From NCBI GenBank assembly GCA_002498985.1, contig DAJO01000009.1:1-63951 (forward strand): a DNA stretch of 63,951 bases, written 5' to 3'. The translations under genes and the position numbers were made by a program. The notes below the pieces were generated by a model that was not told where the DNA came from, did not search any database, and saw only the letters and a program-made list of their open reading frames with translations. Shown here piece after piece: positions 52,800 to 61,836 of the stretch. The stretch comes from Euryarchaeota archaeon UBA257. Its GTDB lineage: Archaea > Thermoplasmatota > Poseidoniia > Poseidoniales > Thalassarchaeaceae. Numbering within the stretch: position 1 is the first letter of the stretch; each line of letters starts with the position of its first letter.

Positions 52800-53900
52800 A
52801 TGGTCTTTGAACTTCGTGGGGGTTGGGGAGTGAAAGTGAACGAGACAATAGAGGCTATGAGAGACCAGTGGAAGTCAATGACTGGTATGGCTGGAATGTT
52901 TGTAACAACTATATTTTTAGGGATTACAATTCAGCCTGTTTGGGATAAAGATGAAGTAAGAGCCTTCGGAGAAGAAGGAACTACACAAGGAGGATATATA
53001 CTATTAGAATTGGCCCTAATTGGCATTTTTACATTTTTAATTATATGGCTCGCTAGGAAAAATTTAGAACTACTGATTAAAGGATTCATCATGTTTTCAC
53101 TATATTTTTCTTTAGTATACACTGTTTACCCATATATCGCCTTAATTATGCAGATTGTTTTGAATACCCAAGAGAATGCATTTTTAATAGCATTAATTTT
53201 AGATTTATTACTTATGATAACACTTTGGAGATTTCCTGAATGGTACATTGTAAATCTTGTTGGGGTGTTAGTGGGAGCGGGGGTTATTACAATGATTGGA
53301 ATTAGTTTTGTACCTACTCTAATAATTATCTTCATGATTTGTGCTGCAGTTTATGATCACTGGGCAGTAAATGGCAGTAAACATATGCTCGAATTGGCAG
53401 ATACAATGATAGATTTGAAGTTACCAATTTTATTAGTCGCGCCAAAAGATAAGGGATATTCTTTCTTAGATGAACAAGAAGGTGTAATGGAAAAAACTGT
53501 GGAAAGACCCTCAAAAGAGGATTGGGAGAATCCCAAAGTTGGGCAAATCAAAGTAGAAAAAACTGGTAGAGATGCATTGTTTATGGGTCTTGGGGATGTT
53601 ATTTTCCCTGGAATGCTGGTTATTTCGGCCACTACATTCTTACCTCAAACTGGTGTAGTTTTAGGTTCTGTACCGTTATCAACATTCTTTGGAATGTTAC
53701 ATTTAGATCCTCTATTAGTTGGTTTGGGTACATTATTCGGAGGTTTGGTTGGTTACTTAGGATTAATGACACAGGTGGCAAAAGGAAAACCACAAGCAGG
53801 CTTACCTTTACTTAATGGAGGAGCAATATTAGGTTATTTTATTACAGGATTAATAGTATATGGTCCATCAGATTTAATTCAACAAATTAGCCTCTTCTGA
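52800..53900 (+). CDS. Presenilin/signal-peptide-peptidase-type aspartyl protease
   Basis: A 366-residue membrane protein with about nine membrane segments. The two catalytic aspartates are in the YD motif (AAVYDHWAV near residue 182) and the GLGD motif (GLGDVIFPGMLV near 264). The PAL region near the C-terminus reads AGLPLLNGG, so the usual P-A-L is altered. The loop between the two aspartates is long and hydrophilic, as in the eukaryotic enzymes. It would cut within membrane segments of its substrates. It ends shortly before the SerRS gene on the same strand. Confidence 0.88.
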   Translation: MVFELRGGWGVKVNETIEAMRDQWKSMTGMAGMFVTTIFLGITIQPVWDKDEVRAFGEEGTTQGGYILLELALIGIFTFLIIWLARKNLELLIKGFIMFSLYFSLVYTVYPYIALIMQIVLNTQENAFLIALILDLLLMITLWRFPEWYIVNLVGVLVGAGVITMIGISFVPTLIIIFMICAAVYDHWAVNGSKHMLELADTMIDLKLPILLVAPKDKGYSFLDEQEGVMEKTVERPSKEDWENPKVGQIKVEKTGRDALFMGLGDVIFPGMLVISATTFLPQTGVVLGSVPLSTFFGMLHLDPLLVGLGTLFGGLVGYLGLMTQVAKGKPQAGLPLLNGGAILGYFITGLIVYGPSDLIQQISLF

Positions 53901-53954
53901 ACCTAAAAGCCCGATTCATTGAAAGAAGATTGAGCAGTCCTAGAGTTGATAGTT

Positions 53955-55235
53955 ATGCTAGACATGAGTATATTTCGTGAAAAAGCAGAGATTTTACGGA
54001 AAGATCATGATAAAAGAAAAATTCCTCATGATAACATTGACGAAGTAATCAGACTCGATAATGAATGGAAGCAAGCTAGATTTGATGTTGATCAACTTCG
54101 TAAATCAAGAAACGAGGCAGCAAGAACTATAGCAGCAGCGAAAAAATCTGGAGACTCTGATGCTGTAAACAAAATAATGAGTGAAGTATCGAGTATAGGA
54201 AATAAAATTGAAGAATTATCAAAAATGGCAGATGATTTACTACAAAATAGAGATTCGATAAGGATGAGAATACCAAATATCCTTCATGAGAGTGTACCAG
54301 AAGGAGAAGATGACCAAAAGAATACTTTGCACAGTTTACATGGCGAAAAAATTAGTTTAGGATTTGATGCAAAAAATCATAATGAAATTATCGAAAAGAA
54401 TGGTTGGGTAGACTTAGCTAGGGCTGCAAAGATAGCCGGAAGTAGATTTTTTTTCATGCAGGGAGATTTAGCAAGATTAGATATGGCTCTACAAAGTTAC
54501 ACTTCAAACTTCCTCATCAACAAAAATTACACTCTTGTACAACCACCCTTAATGATGAATAAAGAAGCTTACGAAGGAGTTACAGATCTTGGTGATTTTG
54601 AAACTGTAATGTATGGAATTGAGCCAGATAAATTCTATCTCATTGCTACAAGTGAACACCCACTAACTGCTATGAGGATGGATGAAATTATCGAACCATC
54701 AGAACTTCCAATAAAACTTGTTGGAGTTTCACAATGTTTCCGCAGAGAAGTTGGGGCACACGGACTCTCAGATAGAGGGATATGGAGGGTACATCAGTTT
54801 ACTAAAATAGAACAGATCATAATTTGTAAACCAGAAGACTCGTGGTCTCATCATGAAGATTTATTGAATAATGCAACGGAATTATGGGATAGCCTAGGAT
54901 TACACTATCGTGTAGTGAATATTTGCACCGGAGATATGGGGACTGTCGCTTCAAAGAAATATGATCTTGAAGCATGGCTACCAGGTGTCGGAGAATATAA
55001 AGAAGTAGTTTCTTGTTCAAATTGTACGGACTATCAGGCAAATCGACTCCGTATGAGATACAGAACATCGGAAGGGAACTCCGCTGTCCATACATTGAAT
55101 TCTACTGCGGTTGCTACTACTAGAGCATTGGTAGCGATTCTAGAACAATATCAAACAGAGGATGGTAAAATTATGATACCTGAGGTTTTAAGACCATATA
55201 TGAATCATCAAGAATTTTTAAGTCCCTTGAGTTGA
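53955..55235 (+). CDS. serS: Seryl-tRNA synthetase, standard (bacterial-like) type
   Basis: Charges tRNA-Ser and supplies serine for selenocysteine where present; 426 residues. The N-terminal coiled-coil arm (about 25-105) binds the long variable arm of tRNA-Ser. The class II core has motif 2 in FRREVGAHGLSDRGIWRVHQF near residue 258, and motif 3 near LNSTAVATTRALVAILE near 380; it ends IPEVLRPYMNHQEF. It is not the rare methanogenic SerRS. The ATG at 53955 is preferred over TTG at 53946. Its end overlaps the convergent DUF4126 gene by 18 bases. Confidence 0.97.
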   Translation: MLDMSIFREKAEILRKDHDKRKIPHDNIDEVIRLDNEWKQARFDVDQLRKSRNEAARTIAAAKKSGDSDAVNKIMSEVSSIGNKIEELSKMADDLLQNRDSIRMRIPNILHESVPEGEDDQKNTLHSLHGEKISLGFDAKNHNEIIEKNGWVDLARAAKIAGSRFFFMQGDLARLDMALQSYTSNFLINKNYTLVQPPLMMNKEAYEGVTDLGDFETVMYGIEPDKFYLIATSEHPLTAMRMDEIIEPSELPIKLVGVSQCFRREVGAHGLSDRGIWRVHQFTKIEQIIICKPEDSWSHHEDLLNNATELWDSLGLHYRVVNICTGDMGTVASKKYDLEAWLPGVGEYKEVVSCSNCTDYQANRLRMRYRTSEGNSAVHTLNSTAVATTRALVAILEQYQTEDGKIMIPEVLRPYMNHQEFLSPLS

Positions 55236-55811
55236 TTTTTCTGCTGTAATCTTAATTGATTGTCGTATCAATAAAGCAACTAATATAACTGCAAAAATTG
55301 CAGCAATTAGAGGTGCTATTAATGCTGCAATTGTAAGAATTACACTTGCTATATTCTCGCCCGATGCAACAAATGAATTACCAAATCCCATAGTTAGAGT
55401 AGATGATAGGCCACGGATTGCAACTGTAGTGACTTGAATAATTCCTGCTGAACCACCTCCTGCAATAATTGCAAATGACCACTGAATTATAGGATCGCTA
55501 CCCACTAAAGCCATTGAAGTCATGCTAACTCCTGAAACCACTGCTGCAGGGGTCGCTATAGTATCCAATAAATTGTCTAACCAAGGAACATAATATGCTC
55601 CAAATTCTGCTAAGCATGCTATTCCAAGAACTAGAACTGCTGCATTGCTGTCAAATGCGGCAAACTCGGTTCCTGATAGATCAAAATTAACAAAGGTATC
55701 AGTTCTGACTGCTAATGATAAAATAAATGGGGGTAAGAAAACTCTGAAGCCCGAAGCTGATGCAAGGCTGAGCCCCATCAAAGCAGCAAGTATTGTCGTT
55801 TCTACTCCCAT
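55218..55811 (-). CDS. DUF4126 membrane protein
   Basis: A 197-residue protein with five or six membrane segments. The start ETTILAALMGLSLASASGFRVFLPPFILSL and WLDNLLDTIATPAAVVSG match the DUF4126 family. Glycine-rich helices (FAIIAGGGSAGIIQ) in the second half are also typical. The function of the family is unknown. It overlaps the serS end on the opposite strand and is followed upstream by the carboxylase cluster on the same strand, 74 bases away. Confidence 0.82.
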   Translation of the reverse strand: MGVETTILAALMGLSLASASGFRVFLPPFILSLAVRTDTFVNFDLSGTEFAAFDSNAAVLVLGIACLAEFGAYYVPWLDNLLDTIATPAAVVSGVSMTSMALVGSDPIIQWSFAIIAGGGSAGIIQVTTVAIRGLSSTLTMGFGNSFVASGENIASVILTIAALIAPLIAAIFAVILVALLIRQSIKITAEKSTQGT

Positions 55812-55884
55812 GATAATCCCAAGACATTAGATGTAATTAATCCACTCCCTGCATGATTAATTATGAAAGTAGGATAAAACTATT

Positions 55885-56385
55885 CTAATCGCCAATTTCA
55901 ACTAAATTTGCGCCCATATCAACTCTGTCTCCTTTCTGGAAGTAAACTGAAGTAACTTCACCAGCTCTAGGCGCCTGAATTCTATGCTCCATCTTCATGG
56001 CTTCCATTACCAATAACGTCTGCCCCTCCCTTACTCTCTGCCCAGTCTTGACCATTACATCAAGAATAGTTCCAGGCATTGGGGCACTTAGACTACCTTC
56101 AGATAGTGACGAGTCTGGACTCCCGGGTTCATGCATATTAATCACATAAATGCGGCCTTGGAAATGTATCCACCATTCATCATCACAACGAGAAATATGA
56201 GCGAAACTTCTTTTTCCATCTAAATCCACTAGAAGTCTACCTGCTTGTTGATCTTTACTAATTGAAATATCATCAAAGTTAATTTCTTTGTCCTCAGAAA
56301 TTAATTTTGAAAGAGAAAGTAATTCCTCTTTTTCAGAGAAACTCACCTTATATCTAGAACCAGAATTACCTATACTCCATTCCAT
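55885..56385 (-). CDS. Biotin carboxyl carrier protein of an acyl-CoA carboxylase
   Basis: A 166-residue protein with the biotin-attachment lysine in VMEAMKMEH near residue 132 and flanking GTILDVMVKTGQ and GDRVDMGANLVEIGD. The first 90 residues are beta-rich and look like the BT region that links the biotin carboxylase to the carrier in the fused alpha chains. It starts 8 bases after the biotin carboxylase stop, in a different frame, and may be a split-off C-terminal piece of a methylcrotonyl-CoA carboxylase alpha chain. It carries the carboxyl group between the carboxylase and carboxyltransferase. Confidence 0.92.
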   Translation of the reverse strand: MEWSIGNSGSRYKVSFSEKEELLSLSKLISEDKEINFDDISISKDQQAGRLLVDLDGKRSFAHISRCDDEWWIHFQGRIYVINMHEPGSPDSSLSEGSLSAPMPGTILDVMVKTGQRVREGQTLLVMEAMKMEHRIQAPRAGEVTSVYFQKGDRVDMGANLVEIGD

Positions 56386-56393
56386 AATATCAC

Positions 56394-57959
56394 CTAAGGG
56401 TAAGACCTCGTTAATGTTTTGAATGGATCTCCGGAATGTCCACTATATTCGTCTAATATTTCTGAGCTAGAAGGAAGTTGATTACGATCTAAACCAAAAC
56501 GACTTGCTCCTGCAGCAATAGATACTAATATTGAATCACTAATCCTCGGTTCTTCAAATTCTTCTAAAGATACATTGTCGAGATAATCTGTTGTTACGAG
56601 ACCATTCGAAAATGCCTCGCTCTTGGATACCTCACGTAAAAATCCAACATTAGTAGTTACACCTAAAACAACAAATTCTGATAATGCGGCATCTAGTTTT
56701 CTCAACGCAGCCTCGCGTGTTGGTGCATGAACGATTAATTTAGCCAACATCGGATCGAAGTCAATGGTGACCTCGTCTCCCTCTCTAAATCCTGAGTCCA
56801 TTCTAACACCCGGTGTTGAAGGTGGTCTCCACATTGATAGTTTACCGATAGCTGGAAGAAAGCCTTTGGTTACGTCTTCGGCATAGATTCTAGCCTCAAT
56901 AGAATGACCAGTAATTCCTATTTCATCCTGAGATATATTCAATGGTATACCTGCTGCAACTTCAAATTGCTTCTGAACTAAATCAATCCCTGTAATTAGT
57001 TCAGTAACTGGATGTTCAACTTGAAGACGAGTATTCATTTCGAGAAAGAAAAATTCACCTCTAGATGTTAGAAGGAATTCGACTGTCCCTGCACCTTCAT
57101 AATTTACCGATTCAGCGGCTCTTATTGCAGCTTGTCCCATATTCCTGCGAATCTCAGGAGTAACTGCTGGAGAGGGGGCTTCTTCGATTACTTTCTGATG
57201 TCTTCTTTGTAAAGAGCAATCTCTTTCATTCAAATGAATAGAATTACCATATTGGTCGCAAAGTACTTGAATTTCAACATGTCTCGAACCAGTCAATAGC
57301 CTTTCAACGTAAACTGTACCATCTCCGAAGGCAGCCGAAGCTTCCCGTGCTGCTGCTTCATATTCAGTTCTGAGCATCTTAGGTTCGTGTACTGCTCTCA
57401 TTCCCTTACCACCACCTCCAGCACTAGCCTTTACCAATAATGGATATCCTACTCTAGCAGCTGAAGTTGCTAAAACACCAAGAGGATTTGATCCTGATTC
57501 AATAGCTAATTCTTCACCAGGGATAATAGGAACATCAGATTCTATCATTCTTCTACGAGCAGAAATTTTGTCTCCCATAGTTTCTATTGCTTCTGAGGAT
57601 GGGCCTATCCAGATTAATCCGGAATCCTTGACTAATTTAGCAAAATTAGCTCTTTCAGATAAGAATCCATAACCCGGATGTATTGCTTGGGCCCCTGATT
57701 CCTTTGCTGCAGAAATTATTAATTCCATATTCAGATACGTTTCAGAGAGATTTTCCCCAGGTAAATGAACAGATTCATCAGCTACTTCAACATGTAGTGA
57801 ATTCTTATCAGGATCAGAGTAAATAGCAATTCCTTTGAGCCCTGATTCTCTTGCTGCTTTGAGTATTCTAACCGCGATTTCACCACGATTAGCAACCAAA
57901 ACTGAGCTAAAGGGCGTTGGAGCATTAATCATCCAATCAGGAAACATTTCTAACACCAT
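56394..57959 (-). CDS. Biotin carboxylase subunit of acyl-CoA (methylcrotonyl-CoA) carboxylase
   Basis: An ATP-grasp enzyme that carboxylates biotin; 521 residues. VLVANRGEIAVRILKAARE near residue 21, the glycine-rich ATP loop KASAGGGGKGMR near 180, FLEMNTRLQVEHPVTE near 304, and EARIYAEDVTKGFLP near 353 are all typical. It starts one base after the hydratase stop. The usual C-terminal BT and carrier domains of the alpha chain are not in this frame but follow in the next gene. Together with the carboxyltransferase it probably acts on 3-methylcrotonyl-CoA in leucine breakdown. Confidence 0.94.
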   Translation of the reverse strand: MVLEMFPDWMINAPTPFSSVLVANRGEIAVRILKAARESGLKGIAIYSDPDKNSLHVEVADESVHLPGENLSETYLNMELIISAAKESGAQAIHPGYGFLSERANFAKLVKDSGLIWIGPSSEAIETMGDKISARRRMIESDVPIIPGEELAIESGSNPLGVLATSAARVGYPLLVKASAGGGGKGMRAVHEPKMLRTEYEAAAREASAAFGDGTVYVERLLTGSRHVEIQVLCDQYGNSIHLNERDCSLQRRHQKVIEEAPSPAVTPEIRRNMGQAAIRAAESVNYEGAGTVEFLLTSRGEFFFLEMNTRLQVEHPVTELITGIDLVQKQFEVAAGIPLNISQDEIGITGHSIEARIYAEDVTKGFLPAIGKLSMWRPPSTPGVRMDSGFREGDEVTIDFDPMLAKLIVHAPTREAALRKLDAALSEFVVLGVTTNVGFLREVSKSEAFSNGLVTTDYLDNVSLEEFEEPRISDSILVSIAAGASRFGLDRNQLPSSSEILDEYSGHSGDPFKTLTRSYP

Positions 57960-57960
57960 T

Positions 57961-58830
57961 TTATTCAGATGACCAATTTGGTTTACGACGCTCTAAGAAA
58001 GAAGAAAGACCTTCTTGACCTTCTTCCGAACCACGCATTTGACTGGTTTTATCCAGAGTCCAATTACGAAGTTCTTCATCACTTCCATCCCATCTGTCAA
58101 AAACTAGAGTTAGATTCTTGGCTTCTGTGACAGCCATAGGACCGGTGGTAAGAACTTCTTGAGAAATAATATTTGACCTGTCATCAAAATCACTGGATGA
58201 TTCTACAACAAAATCAATTAAACCTATTCTCATAGCCTCAACAGAACCAATTTTGCTAGCCATCATCGATAATCTACGGAAGTTAGAGCTACCTATTTTG
58301 CGATAAACATAAGGTCCAATTACTGCTGGTAATATACCTAATTTAGCCTCAGAAAGAGCAATTCTTGTTCTTGGTTCAGCAATCGCATAATCAAAGCAAG
58401 AAACTAGCCCCGCACCTCCACCCAATGCTACACCTTGTATACAACCAATAGTGAAACATGGATGGGCCCAAAGTCCGTGAAACAAACTATCTAGTCTTTC
58501 AGAATCTACACGATTCTCTTCAACAGAGCGAGCACCAGCATCCCTCATCATATTGATATCTGCACCTGCGCAAAAGTGCTTACCTTCACCTGTAAAAATT
58601 ATAACTCTGAGAAATTTCTCACCCTCTGAATCTTCTAAAGATGAATTTCTTGAAACACTTCTATCTGATGTCCACTTAATTACAGAAATTAACTCACTAA
58701 TTAATTCAGTATTTAGGGCATTGAATACATCACTTCTATTTAGATTGATTCTTGCAATGTTTCCATCAATTACAAGTTGACATAGTTTATTTTTTGGAGG
58801 AATATCACTCATTTTCATTTTAATCACCAT
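57961..58830 (-). CDS. Enoyl-CoA hydratase/isomerase (methylglutaconyl-CoA hydratase-like)
   Basis: A 289-residue crotonase-fold enzyme. FTGEGKHFCAGADINMM near residue 93 and GVALGGGAGLVSCFDYAIA near 137 hold the oxyanion-hole and active-site region. Between the carboxyltransferase and the biotin carboxylase genes it most likely hydrates 3-methylglutaconyl-CoA to HMG-CoA, the step after methylcrotonyl-CoA carboxylase. Its ATG overlaps the stop of the preceding gene (TAATG), so translation is coupled. Alternative ATGs 4 and 6 codons later cannot be excluded. Confidence 0.9.
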   Translation of the reverse strand: MVIKMKMSDIPPKNKLCQLVIDGNIARINLNRSDVFNALNTELISELISVIKWTSDRSVSRNSSLEDSEGEKFLRVIIFTGEGKHFCAGADINMMRDAGARSVEENRVDSERLDSLFHGLWAHPCFTIGCIQGVALGGGAGLVSCFDYAIAEPRTRIALSEAKLGILPAVIGPYVYRKIGSSNFRRLSMMASKIGSVEAMRIGLIDFVVESSSDFDDRSNIISQEVLTTGPMAVTEAKNLTLVFDRWDGSDEELRNWTLDKTSQMRGSEEGQEGLSSFLERRKPNWSSE

Positions 58831-60464
58831 TACATCCTAAATACGCCATAATTTTGATCGGGCATGGGAGCATTGAGACTAGCTGAAATACATAATCCTA
58901 GAATATCTCGAGTATCTCGTGGATCTATTATTCCATCATCCCATAATCTAGCTGTAGAATAGTAAGGAGATCCTTCAGTTTCATATTTTTCTAAAATTGG
59001 CCTTCTTAGATTTTCTATTTCATAATCACTCATTTGAGGAAGGTTCTCTCTAGACATTTGATCTTGTTTTACTGTAGCTAAAACATCTGCTGCCTGTGGG
59101 CCCCCCATTACAGATATTCGAGAATTGGGCCACATGAAAACAAATCTTGGATCATATGCTCTTCCACACATACCATAATTTCCTGCTCCATGGGAACCTC
59201 CAATAATTACTGTAAATTTAGGCACAGGCACGCAAGATACTGCAGTAACTAACTTAGCGCCATCTTTGGCAATACCGCCTGATTCGGCATCTCTACCGAC
59301 CATAAATCCAGTAATATTCTGTAAGAATATCAAGGGGATACCACGTTGTCCGCATAGTTCTACAAAATGAGCACCCTTCAAAGAAGATTCGGAAAATAAA
59401 ATACCATTATTTGCGACTATTCCAACTGGATAGCCGTGTATTCTAGCGAAACCACAAACCAATGTATTTCCATATCTCTTTTTAAATTCATGAAAACGAC
59501 TGCCGTCCACAATTCTAGATATTACCTCTCTCACATCATACGGTGTTCGATTATCATCAGGAATTATTCCCATTAATTCCTCGACATCATGTTTGGGTTC
59601 TTCAACAACTTCAACATCTAATCTTTGTTTAGGGTTGATATTGAGGTTTTCAATAACATTGCGGACCATTCGAAGTGCTTCTGGTTCATCTTCCGCATAA
59701 TGATCCGCAACACCGGACTCACGTGTGTGTAAATCTGCGCCACCGAGATCTTCAGCAGTAACTTCTTCGCCTGTTGCGGATTTAACTAATGGAGGTCCTG
59801 CTAAAAATATCGTACCATTACCTTTGACGATTATGGATTCGTCCGACATTGCTGGGATATAGGCTCCACCTGCTGTGCAACTACCCAATACGGCTGCAAC
59901 TTGAGAAACTCCTTTACTGGAAAGAATCGCTTGATTCCTGAATATTCTTCCGAAGTGGCCCTTGTCTGGAAAAACTTCATCTTGCATTGGTAAAAAAGCA
60001 CCACCACTATCTACAAGATAAATACAGGTTAGATTATTTTCATCGGCAATTTCTTGAGCCCTAATATGCTTTTTAACAGTCATAGGATAATACGAACCGC
60101 CTTTGACAGTTGCATCGTTTGCTACAAATAAACACTCTTTTCCATGAACAACTCCTATTCCAGTTATAATTCCGGCGGAATGTGCTCGAGAATCATAAAG
60201 CCCATTTGCTGCCAAAGATGAGAATTCAAGAAAAGGTGTCCCTGGATCACAAATTTCGTTTATCCTTTCTCTAGCAAGTAATTTCCCTCGACTACGGTGA
60301 CGGTCGACATATTTTTTACCTCCACCTTCTTTAACTTGGTTGATTTTTTGTTTTAATTCATCAACAAGTTGAATATTGAAATCCCTTCTACGATTGAAAT
60401 CTTCACTATTCCGGTCGATACGAGTTGGTAGCCTATCCATATCTCTCAACTCTCCAGAGGGCAT
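58830..60464 (-). CDS. Methylcrotonyl-CoA carboxylase carboxyltransferase subunit
   Basis: About 544 residues of the carboxyltransferase family. The pattern GIGVVHGKECLFVANDATVKGG near residue 105, IYLVDSGGAFLPMQDEVFPD near 148, and SCTAGGAYIPAMSDE near 195 is characteristic of the methylcrotonyl-CoA carboxylase beta chain rather than acetyl- or propionyl-CoA carboxylase. It transfers carboxyl from biotin to 3-methylcrotonyl-CoA. It opens the minus-strand cluster of carboxyltransferase, hydratase, biotin carboxylase and carrier. The ATG at 60464 is preferred; a TTG at 60476 would add four residues. Confidence 0.94.
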   Translation of the reverse strand: MPSGELRDMDRLPTRIDRNSEDFNRRRDFNIQLVDELKQKINQVKEGGGKKYVDRHRSRGKLLARERINEICDPGTPFLEFSSLAANGLYDSRAHSAGIITGIGVVHGKECLFVANDATVKGGSYYPMTVKKHIRAQEIADENNLTCIYLVDSGGAFLPMQDEVFPDKGHFGRIFRNQAILSSKGVSQVAAVLGSCTAGGAYIPAMSDESIIVKGNGTIFLAGPPLVKSATGEEVTAEDLGGADLHTRESGVADHYAEDEPEALRMVRNVIENLNINPKQRLDVEVVEEPKHDVEELMGIIPDDNRTPYDVREVISRIVDGSRFHEFKKRYGNTLVCGFARIHGYPVGIVANNGILFSESSLKGAHFVELCGQRGIPLIFLQNITGFMVGRDAESGGIAKDGAKLVTAVSCVPVPKFTVIIGGSHGAGNYGMCGRAYDPRFVFMWPNSRISVMGGPQAADVLATVKQDQMSRENLPQMSDYEIENLRRPILEKYETEGSPYYSTARLWDDGIIDPRDTRDILGLCISASLNAPMPDQNYGVFRM

Positions 60465-60508
60465 TCGAACTTTCAATTGAATGGGTTAGTAATCATGATT
60501 TGACCTAA

Positions 60509-61783
60509 TCAAACACCAATTACTGCACGACCAACGTCTCTCAATCCAGGTGCCATTCCAACAACCAACATTGCTAATCCAACTAACAAACGAAGGTGTC
60601 GTTGTCTATGCTCAAAATTTGCTATTGTGAAAAAGTATAGTATAATTCCAGCTAAAGCAATTTTAATAAAAGTAAAACCGAAAGCATTTCCAAAAAGTTG
60701 TATGACTTTATCAGAAAGAACATGTTTCTCAGAATAGCCGAGATATTCTAAACCAATAGCTGTTGCAATACCATCAAGAATCTGTCCAGCAACAGCAAGG
60801 AATACGACTGGTGATGCAAATATTGCGGCTTTACGATGTTTTTCCATCAAATCCTTTTCAGGACTTGTTGAAGCAAGATATTCTGCCTCAGTAATTCCTA
60901 CGGGCAATACTCCGGATATCATCCCATAACTATCTAGAATCTCTGCAGACTCTTTTCCATAATTATACATCTGCCAACAGATAACTATTGGTAAACCGAT
61001 TACAAATATTAATGGCCAAAGTATAATATCAGAAGAATCAATACTAAGCGAATATGAAAATATTGCTCCGAAGAATATCAACGTACCTCCGAATCCAGTG
61101 AGATAAACAGACCTTTGAATCGTTGAAAAATTATCTAGAGATTCGCTCAAATATTGAGGAGAAAATATGGCAACTAAACCAAAAATAAATAATATTTCTA
61201 ATCCAATATCACTTTGAGGTCCAATTGAAATAGAATGAGTGTACAAAATAAACTGAATAAGAATTAATATACTAGCTAATGAATTAATGATATCTGATTC
61301 ATTTTCTTTCGATATTTTAGAATTATTAGTTACTGAATAACCCAGAGCACCTGAAATCACTACCCATCCAGCGGTTTGGAAATGAACTCCAGGACTGACA
61401 AAGAGTGACGATAGACGGCTATCAAACATCTCAGCATCTTCTACTACTTCTCCAGTGGCCGCCCATAATACAAAAGGGAAAAGTGCAATAATAGTATTAT
61501 CGCCACCATCTATCCCAATTTTACGCAACCATGCAGATAATGATAGAACGAATGCGCCTAAAACAATCGCATATGTAATTGTATTCACATTATTGTAACC
61601 AGAATCTCCGGTTGCTTCACCTGAAATTGGGTCTAGATAATATTCATAGATTGAATTTGTCAAAGGATTATCTATATTCATTTGATCTAAAGCGAGCCCT
61701 GTGAATAATAGAGTACCTACAAAATAAAGGAAATATGTAGCCCAAAGTTCGTAGTCTTCCATCTCCTCAAGTGGATTTTCCAT
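60509..61783 (-). CDS. Polytopic membrane protein, DUF63-like
   Basis: A 424-residue protein with ten or so membrane segments. The part around residues 65-150, with NTITYAIVLGAFVLSLSAWLRK, FPFVLWAATGEVVEDAEMF and FVSPGVHF, resembles the archaeal DUF63 family, in which a polar Pfi-x-G-x2-RvleDa pattern and SPGiy are conserved. The function is unknown. It lies 32 bases upstream of the carboxylase cluster on the same strand; a functional link is not evident. Confidence 0.72.
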   Translation of the reverse strand: MENPLEEMEDYELWATYFLYFVGTLLFTGLALDQMNIDNPLTNSIYEYYLDPISGEATGDSGYNNVNTITYAIVLGAFVLSLSAWLRKIGIDGGDNTIIALFPFVLWAATGEVVEDAEMFDSRLSSLFVSPGVHFQTAGWVVISGALGYSVTNNSKISKENESDIINSLASILILIQFILYTHSISIGPQSDIGLEILFIFGLVAIFSPQYLSESLDNFSTIQRSVYLTGFGGTLIFFGAIFSYSLSIDSSDIILWPLIFVIGLPIVICWQMYNYGKESAEILDSYGMISGVLPVGITEAEYLASTSPEKDLMEKHRKAAIFASPVVFLAVAGQILDGIATAIGLEYLGYSEKHVLSDKVIQLFGNAFGFTFIKIALAGIILYFFTIANFEHRQRHLRLLVGLAMLVVGMAPGLRDVGRAVIGV

Positions 61784-61836
61784 AACAACCGCAGACAGGC
61801 ATCTCGCTTAGGTATAACGCATTTGACATTAGAAAA

